Shown piece after piece: positions 57,910-64,000 of a stretch of 64,000 nt of DNA (positions are counted from its first letter, which is position 1; every line of letters begins with the position of its first letter). The position numbers were made by a program, and so were the translations under genes. The notes beneath the pieces were generated by a model. The model made no database searches. It saw only the letters and a list, made by a program, of their open reading frames with translations, and was not told the DNA's origin. The stretch comes from Papaver somniferum. Taxonomy: Eukaryota > Streptophyta > Magnoliopsida > Ranunculales > Papaveraceae. Location: contig NC_039365.1 in assembly GCF_003573695.1 (NCBI RefSeq), positions 78,817,082-78,881,081 of the forward strand, given 5' to 3'.

Positions 57910-59064
57910 ATGTACGGTGGTCAAGAGCAAGCATATTACAACAATCAATACGGTTTTCAACCTCAACATTATGGCAACTTCCAACCATCTTTAGGATACA
58001 ATGAAAACCAATCTTTTGGGTATGATCAATTTCCTACAAAACCTTATGGATATTCTCATACATATCAACAACCTTGTAGTAGGTATGTAAGTCAAGCACC
58101 AAGGTGGGATAAGTCTACTTCTAAATGGCTTCATTCGAGTTGTATGTATATTATGAAAGAATTGCAAGATATGCGACAAATACTAGACCAACTTGACCGT
58201 GATAAAAAGAACGTCGCACAAACCAATTTCTGCAACACTTTTTATTATCCGACTCTGGATCATAGTTATGATCATTCACCCATTCAAAGGGAAGAGTCCT
58301 GGGAAAGAGAACCTATTGTAGCCAACGGTGGTAAGAGTTTGAACGTCAAGAAACTTGCACAGAAATTATACAAGTTGGAAGATGATGGAACCTCGGAAGA
58401 GCTTGTCGCAGAAATTAGTAGGACCATTCATATGGAACTTAAACGACGTCTGGATAAAGGTTATGAAACCGATGAAGATTCTTATTATGGTGAGTCTGAA
58501 AGTGAAGATGATTGTCTTGAAAAGGACCAAACTTTGGAGACTTTTGATGACTCTAGTGCATCCTACTCGAGTCTTGATCTTAATAATGATCAATCACCTA
58601 TTCAAAAGGTAGAGCTTGAGGAAGATGCAATTCGTGCTTTTAAAAAATTCCTTAAGGAAAGAAATGAGTCCGCGGTAGTGTATGAGCATTGCAACAATGA
58701 GGAAGTTATTCCAACTCCGGATCATAATAACGATCCTTCACTTATTCAAAAAGAGGAGATTGGGTGTGACTTACCTATTGTTATAAACGGTGTAACACCC
58801 TCACAAGATATTACAATTTATACCGATGAAAATCATTTTAGTGAATGGACCGATTCCGATGATGAGAATGTTGAAGAGATGATGCTAGAGGATGAAACCA
58901 AATTCATTAATTTTGTGGAAGACCCAATTGAGCTTGCCAATGATTTTAATGATGCCGAGACTTTGGTTAAGGTAGAAAACGACGAAGAATGGTTGCAAGG
59001 TTTGATAGAGGACCACGATATACAAGAGGTAAGTAATTCACTTGAATTTTTTAAAGATGAATAG
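57910..59064 (+). CDS. Retroelement ORF of unknown function, 384 codons
   Basis: The ATG at 57910 is the first good start after the primer-binding site. Residues 1-60 are rich in Tyr, Gln, Asn and Gly (QYGFQPQHYGNFQPSLGY). A helical stretch with MKELQDMRQILDQLDRDKKN follows at about 77-97. The rest is very acidic. A short module recurs three times: LDHSYDHSPIQREE (about 117), LDLNNDQSPIQKVE (about 222) and PDHNNDPSLIQKEE (about 271). No zinc knuckle, protease or polymerase motif is seen, and it is not a recognisable gag. It ends at a TAG after LEFFKDE, but the same frame stays open for another 138 codons (next entry). It might be a gag replacement or an unrelated accessory protein. Confidence 0.7.
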   Translation: MYGGQEQAYYNNQYGFQPQHYGNFQPSLGYNENQSFGYDQFPTKPYGYSHTYQQPCSRYVSQAPRWDKSTSKWLHSSCMYIMKELQDMRQILDQLDRDKKNVAQTNFCNTFYYPTLDHSYDHSPIQREESWEREPIVANGGKSLNVKKLAQKLYKLEDDGTSEELVAEISRTIHMELKRRLDKGYETDEDSYYGESESEDDCLEKDQTLETFDDSSASYSSLDLNNDQSPIQKVELEEDAIRAFKKFLKERNESAVVYEHCNNEEVIPTPDHNNDPSLIQKEEIGCDLPIVINGVTPSQDITIYTDENHFSEWTDSDDENVEEMMLEDETKFINFVEDPIELANDFNDAETLVKVENDEEWLQGLIEDHDIQEVSNSLEFFKDE

Positions 59065-59478
59065 GATTCCGTAATACAAGAAATTGTGCAAGGTTTGTCA
59101 AACCCTTTGCATATTGATTCTTCTCCTTTACCTCTTATTGGTTTGAATGTATGTGCTTCAAAATTATTTTTGGATGATTTTGTTTCTAGATATCCACCAT
59201 TGGAAACACTTGATGCTAACACTATGCAGGTTTGCCAAGAGGAATACATGAAATTTCCCAAATTCTATGTTCTTTATGCACTTCCGAGTGTGGACAAGAC
59301 TAAGTGTCGGGGAAATTTCTATCGAGCGATAACATTATTATTATTATTTTCTTGTGCTAACATTTGTATGGAGTTATTGTTTGCAAAACAGGTACTGTGG
59401 GTGGATCCCCAAATTTTCAGATTGTTAGTATATGGGGAGCGAATCTTACAAGAAACCAAGTCGGGCCGTCGACTTTAA
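59065..59478 (+). CDS. In-frame continuation after TAG: C-terminal membrane tail
   Basis: The frame is the same as the preceding ORF. It begins IQEIVQGLSNPL, which pairs with IRAIIRGLSEG in the 34.6 kb ORF. Near its end are a hydrophobic stretch (AITLLLLFSCANIC) and VDPQIFRLLVYG, matching VDPQLFRLLIYD of the other element. So the tail is conserved between elements with different main ORFs. Whether it is made by reading through the TAG, from another start (ATG at about 59224), or not at all cannot be told here. Confidence 0.6.
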   Translation, partial: DSVIQEIVQGLSNPLHIDSSPLPLIGLNVCASKLFLDDFVSRYPPLETLDANTMQVCQEEYMKFPKFYVLYALPSVDKTKCRGNFYRAITLLLLFSCANICMELLFAKQVLWVDPQIFRLLVYGERILQETKSGRRL

Positions 59479-61308
59479 AACAAGCGCTAAATGGGAGGCA
59501 ACCCATAGGTTTTTTATTTCTTATCCTTTTACTTTTACTTTTTATTTATTTATTTTTTCTTGTTCCATATCATACTAGGATTTCCCACCTTGACTTTACT
59601 TGGATGATTCAATTACATTGAGGACAATGTAAGATTTAAGTGTGGGGGAGTGGTTAAGCATATTTTAAAAAAAAAAAAAAAAATTTGCATACAACCTCCA
59701 ACTTTTAAAGATTTTAGAGTCACTAGCATACTTCTAAGTATGTTTACATAGAGAATTCTGACCGACATAACTGAACTTGGAAGGGTTAGGGAACCACTTT
59801 CGGATTTCTTGCTTGTTAGAGTGTTAAATAATGGATTTAATCATGCCGGTGATGCAGATTAGGAGCAGGGAGAAATGCATTATTAGAGTTGCTGATCAAT
59901 CATTAGTGGAGACTACCCTATTTATATCATGCGAGGCACCAAACAGATTTCTTTATAAATAACTAAAGAGCTTTCTTTTGAGTGTGTTACCGTACGTTAA
60001 TTCAGGGTAGAATGGTGAGCTAACCAACCTCCCACCATAGAAGCACTACTCTTTGATCTCTTGAGTGCTAATTTTGTCAATCATGAGGGTGAAGTCTATA
60101 GATGAAAGCCTCATTCTTGTAGTTCGATTTGCAGTTAGCACCATTCTCTCTCTCTCGACAACAACAGATCCATTGAAACACCATCATCATCAACAAAGGA
60201 GCGGCATAAAAATCTACAAGGAAAGTTGAAAACGTTCAAGGTTTACAAGCAATGGAACAAGAAAGAGTAAATTTCATATCCAAGTAAAGAAACATATAAT
60301 GAGCGGATTTTTATATATACATGTTGAAGACTTACATATAAGGAGCGTAATTTTATATCCAAGTTGAAGACTTATTTACAAGAGCAAAGAAAAGCAAAAG
60401 GTGAGGATTATTGAAGTTTATGATTTCGAGACGATACAAGTTGTGAAGAATCAAGCGGTAAAGTACTTTTCCCACGACCATGGTTTGTTTTTATTTTCAC
60501 TTTGTTTTGTATTTTATCTCTCTTGTCTCTAAAAAAAATTAAAATAAAATAAATATATATAAAAAAAAAATGAAAAAAATGAAAAAAAAAATGAGGACAA
60601 GAGAAATTTTTGGTTCTTATTTATTTAATAAGCCGTGGGGAAGAAAAATTTATAAAGAAGTTTCAAGCAACAAGGATTTTAAGGAAAAAGGTTACAAATT
60701 ATCAAGGATCTACGAAGTTCGAGAATTTATCATCAATAGTTGAAACCAAAGACGAAGACCAAGAAGATAAAAACGAGGAGCGGAAGACGTTTCTATTGGA
60801 TGTTGTGAGAGTGGTGTTATCATCATTGCAATCGGATGTGAAGGTGAGTAAGTAATCTCATCCTCGATAATAGTGGATGATTTCCTTTCTTAGAGATCGT
60901 CATAAAAATGGTTTTTCAAAACGTTAAAAGATGTGGGTTTTTAAAATATTTCGGAAGTTGTCCTTCCCACCATTCAACGTGTTGCAGGAATTCTCTCTTC
61001 ATTCCTACCTGCACACATGTGAGAACCATAAAAGTACGTCCTTTGAGTGCAATTTCATAAACCCTTTTTGGTGAGGCAGAAGTCGAGGCGAAATGCTTAT
61101 TGATCGCTCTCAAACATGCGTTCTCTCATTATGGTGTGGTTATTTCTCACTCAACATTTAAGAATGAGAATATGTTCTTTAGTATTTCTAACTTCTTATT
61201 ACTAGCATGCAGAAACTCTATGTCCTCATAACTCTTTGGATGCTTGGGACGCTGGAACGCTTTGAAGTTGTAAGTTTTAGTTTGATTTGCTCGAGGACTA
61301 GCAAAGTC
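59479..61308. other. 3' internal untranslated region
   Basis: It starts with the common retroelement phrase AAGCGCTAAATGGGAGGCAA near 59483. A second polypurine-like motif ATTTAAGTGTGGGGGAG lies at 59634-59650, then an A tract. Small ORFs (60610-60855 plus, 60916-61344 minus) have no domain. Confidence 0.7.
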
Positions 61309-61324
61309 TAAGTGTGGGGGAATT
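61309..61324 (+). other. Polypurine tract
   Basis: AAGTGTGGGGGAATT directly before the 3' LTR. Confidence 0.85.
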
Positions 61325-62566
61325 TGATAGGGTGTAGAATACATCCTATTTATTATCTATTGTTTATGCTTTCTCTGCTATTTTTCTTGTAAATTATGTA
61401 TTTTACGCATGTTTTTGAGTTATTAGGTATTTTGGAGTCGCACGGAGGAAAAGAAGAAGAAATCACCCAATTTGTGAGAAATGGGCAATATTGTCATTTC
61501 ATAGGCGACTCATTTAATGAAGAATTTTCTAGACTCATGGGTTTGAATAATTGGGCTTGGATTTGGAAAGAGAAGATGGAAGATTTGAGAAAGACTTGGA
61601 TTTGGAAGTTGAGATACAAAGGGAAAGTGGTGTTATTATGGAATGGGGATTCTATTCCTAAGAGGATTGCTAGGAAATTCAAGCCTATAAATAGAGAAGT
61701 TCTCTACACAATTTGTACACACCTTTTACACACACAACACTTCTCTTTTCTTTATTTTTTGTGTGAACTTGTTAGCATGAGTAGCTAATTTTATTGATTG
61801 AGGATGAATTCTTAGTTCTTGATATGTTTTGAGTTTTGTTTTAAATCTATTTTGAATTTTTCACATGATTATCGTTTGTTTTTACTAATAGGAATGTTTA
61901 TACATTCATGGTTGATTGATAGGTCGTTTGGGATGCATACTAAATTGATTTGTTAATTGATCTAAAGCTAGTGAAAGTTAGGGGATAAGTAATCGTTTCT
62001 TGACTCTTTACATAAGTAGCAAACACGAGACCCTGCGGAGGGATTACGTTGAGCAATTGTGTGTGGAAACAACGTTATCAAGTAAACCTTGAGCTAAGAG
62101 TCTAACTACTAATACAAACCTAATAAATTCATAAATCTTAATGCGTTTAACTAAATTACATCTTGAGTGAGCTACTACTAGGTGGTTTGGTGAATAGAAT
62201 CCGGTAGTCGAGAACTTCCGTATCTGGTGATACTAGGGATTTAGGGGTTTAGCACTGAGCTAGATGCTTTACCTACGGTTGGTGATAATCCGTGACTAAT
62301 AAAAAGTGGAAAAGAACATAACTTGAATCATTGTTTTGCAACGAAGAAGAATTCCCTGATCTAATCTCTCTTATTGATTTCAACTTTATCTTTTTAATTG
62401 CTTTGTTTATTCTTTTACTTTAAAATCTAAAACCCCCCTTTTTTGGGACATTATAAGACAACTGGAACATCTTGCTCCTCGTGGGAACGATCCTTACTAT
62501 CGCTATATTATTTGTTAATTAGTGAGAAAAATATTAATTAATTTGTTGTGGTTACGACACGCATCA
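61325..62566 (+). repeat. 3' LTR (1242 bp)
   Basis: Partner of 56570-57795, with an extra 36 bases (GTGACTAATAAAAAGTGG and following) at about 62292-62327 and scattered substitutions. Confidence 0.94.
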
Positions 62567-62830
62567 CATCTGTTTCGTTTTACCATATTATTGATTTGGT
62601 ATGATGTGGTTTCGCCTCACCCCATTGGGCATTTTTGATTTGGTGTCAAGGGGCTTCCCTCCGCCCCGTCGTGATACATTTTTTTATCTTTGATCTTTGG
62701 ATCTTTTATTTGGTGTGGCTCGGCATCGCATCCGTCCCGATGCATGTTTAGGATTTTTGATTTGGTGTAGCTCGGCTTCACCTTTCTCCGTCCCGATGCA
62801 TGCTTAGGATATTTAACTTCACATAGCGGT
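62567..62830. repeat. Degenerate minisatellite, about 60 bp unit
   Basis: About four units with GATTTGGTGTGGCTCGGCTTC and CCCGATGCATGCTTAGGAT. It is the continuation of the sequence at 56490-56569, which has the same words; the LTR element inserted within it. Confidence 0.65.
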
Positions 62831-63118
62831 TACAATTTTCCACGGAACCACACCAACAAACATCAACTCCAGTGATCTCAACAAAATGTACAATGAGATT
62901 CATTTGCTTTAACAATCAAGTATTATAAATGCTTCGATCTAATTCTCAGTTCATCAACACACATTGGTTTTGGTTGTTTTAAAAATATATACGTACTTTT
63001 CAATTTTCATTTACATCAAGCAGATTAAGGGAGAGCTTGAGAGGCATAGAGACACTGACATGAGCGACAGAACCCGAATAACAGTTGGATGAAAAAACTC
63101 AAGAAGGCACATATCATC
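62831..63118. other. Short non-coding stretch
   Basis: Nothing recognised. Confidence 0.4.
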
Positions 63119-64000
63119 AGTTTTTTTTTTTTTTTATTTCTCTTAAGATAAGGGCCTTCAAAAAGGCTAATGATCCCCCTCAACAGTTGGTATGAGCCAA
63201 ACTGGAGGAACAGACCTTACATAGAAGAATTGTTCTGTTTTGCCCATTAAGCAAGCTCATGTGCAACAGAAGTACAAAAGTGAGGTTGATAAGAGAAAAC
63301 ACAAGCTACTAAGCTAGAAGAAAATAGCAAAATGTCCTTAAAAATAGCATCCGCTCTTGAGTCACCATCGAACATGCCAGAGGAAAATTGATCAATGAGA
63401 CTTTTAGCATCACTTTCAATGATGATGTGTGTGAATTTTTCCTCCATAGCTTTCTTCAAGACTTCCAGAGCTTGCTCAGATAGCTCTGGCTTCAGCTTCT
63501 TCAGCAGACTTGACTACAAAGACCGGGGAAGCATAAAAAGAAGCTTTGCTTGCAAAATCCCGCTCCAGAGATGTCATCATAGGCTCCATCAGTATTACAT
63601 TTAATCCAACCAAAAGAGGGGACATCCATTTGTCACACAGACTAACAGAGGTAGTAGGAGAGATAGTTGAGTAAGGTTTCCTGGTCAAAAGCATGGCTAT
63701 AACTAAGACAACTATATGAGATTCTTTAAGGTTTTGGAAAACTAAGTTATTCCTACTACTCCAGATAAACCAAAGGAAAACAACAAAGAGGCATTGATCA
63801 TCATCAGGGAGTTTAGTCACAGGGTCAGTAAGCCAAAAGATCAACCAATCACTAAAAGAATTATTTTAAAAAACCTGAGTATTAACACATAGGGAACTGA
63901 GAAACCAAAACCTACTAGCAAATGATAAGAGGACTAAAGCATACATGACAGACTCACGGGGGTCTGAACATCTAGCACAATCAACCCTATGCATGGGCAT
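63119..64000 (-). mobile_element. LINE 3' end, running off the window
   Basis: Read on the minus strand, the end of ORF2 is followed by a 3' UTR and an A tract (T run at 63119-63135). Coding parts in order are a zf-RVT-like stretch (CARCSDPRESVMYALVL, SDWLIFWLTDP, 63800-64000), an FLWFIWSSRNNLVFQ block, and an RNase H domain in shifting frames. Confidence 0.82.
63247..63990 (-). pseudogene. LINE ORF2 C-terminus (zf-RVT and RNase H), frameshifted
   Basis: The zinc-binding-like region reads HRVDCARCSDPRES and later DWLIFWLTDPVTKLP, with a stop at about 63870 between them. The RNase H starts as WIKCNTDGAYDDISG in one frame, is open in another frame at 63476-63844, and ends in the 63247-63459 frame with FTHIIIESDAKSLIDQ (Asp) and a final SVAHELA. 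At least two frameshifts and a stop make it non-functional. The upstream reverse transcriptase would be beyond base 64000. Confidence 0.8.

Larger units (their letters stand above)
56570..62566 (+). mobile_element. Complete non-autonomous Athila-like LTR element (5997 bp)
   Basis: LTRs 56570-57795 and 61325-62566, perfect TSD CATCT at 56565-56569 and 62567-62571, primer-binding site 57801-57818, polypurine tract 61309-61324. The only sizeable coding region is an ORF of unknown function (57910-59478, one stop inside). No gag, protease, reverse transcriptase or integrase is present. The ORF tail and the 3' untranslated motifs match those of the element at 31774-40491. Confidence 0.94.

Noticed and set aside
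57910..59064. A host gene for an acidic protein
   Set aside because: It lies between paired LTRs with a perfect target duplication, directly after a primer-binding site, so it belongs to the element.

Overview
The window is nuclear DNA of a flowering plant, very probably a eudicot. It has one intact host gene with 17 short exons and GT-AG introns. Nearly everything else is plant transposon sequence: Ty3/Athila-like and Tat/Ogre-like elements, Copia remnants, a Cassandra-type TRIM, Helitrons, a Stowaway MITE and LINEs. The species cannot be fixed from the sequence. Papaveraceae is a weak guess from the style of the repeats only.

Layout. 1-6102: 5' part of a decayed Tat/Ogre-like Ty3 element on the minus strand, with a 2.7 kb LTR full of GC-rich tandem repeats. 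6103-12360: AT-rich DNA with a degraded Cassandra-like TRIM carrying two 5S rRNA-derived segments, a possible Helitron, Copia remnants, a clean Stowaway MITE and a LINE 3' end. 12360-19466: the complete gene for a plant YAK1-type dual-specificity kinase, 958 codons by my splice model. 17431-26673 and 26674-44639: a direct tandem duplication of a 9.24 kb block. The block starts in YAK1 intron 13, so the second copy carries only the last four coding exons (the non-kinase tail), and one of these is frameshifted. Each copy also holds an element with TIR-like arms and a Copia-like non-coding LTR element (LARD type) with a Helitron inside its 5' LTR. Copy 2 alone was later hit by an 8.7 kb Athila-like gag-pro element (31774-40491, TSD GTCAT). 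44640-54007: three solo LTRs of one large family, one nested inside another in the opposite orientation, plus a LINE fragment. 56436-62830: a Helitron-like end and minisatellite interrupted by a complete 6.0 kb non-autonomous LTR element (56570-62566, TSD CATCT). 63119-64000: the 3' end of a LINE on the minus strand.

How the parts relate. YAK1 is the only gene expected to work for the cell. The two Athila-like elements lack reverse transcriptase and integrase, so they would need these supplied in trans. Although their main ORFs differ, both end in the same kind of module: a short FKD/GLS motif, a hydrophobic segment, then VDPQ(L/I)FRLL. Both also carry a second polypurine tract-like motif well upstream of the 3' LTR. 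This shared, apparently undescribed tail is the best candidate here for something new.

Limits. All calls come from reading the sequence by eye; no alignment or database search was run. Splice sites in YAK1 were chosen by reading phase and conserved residues. Element ends are exact only where a target-site duplication or empty site is stated.
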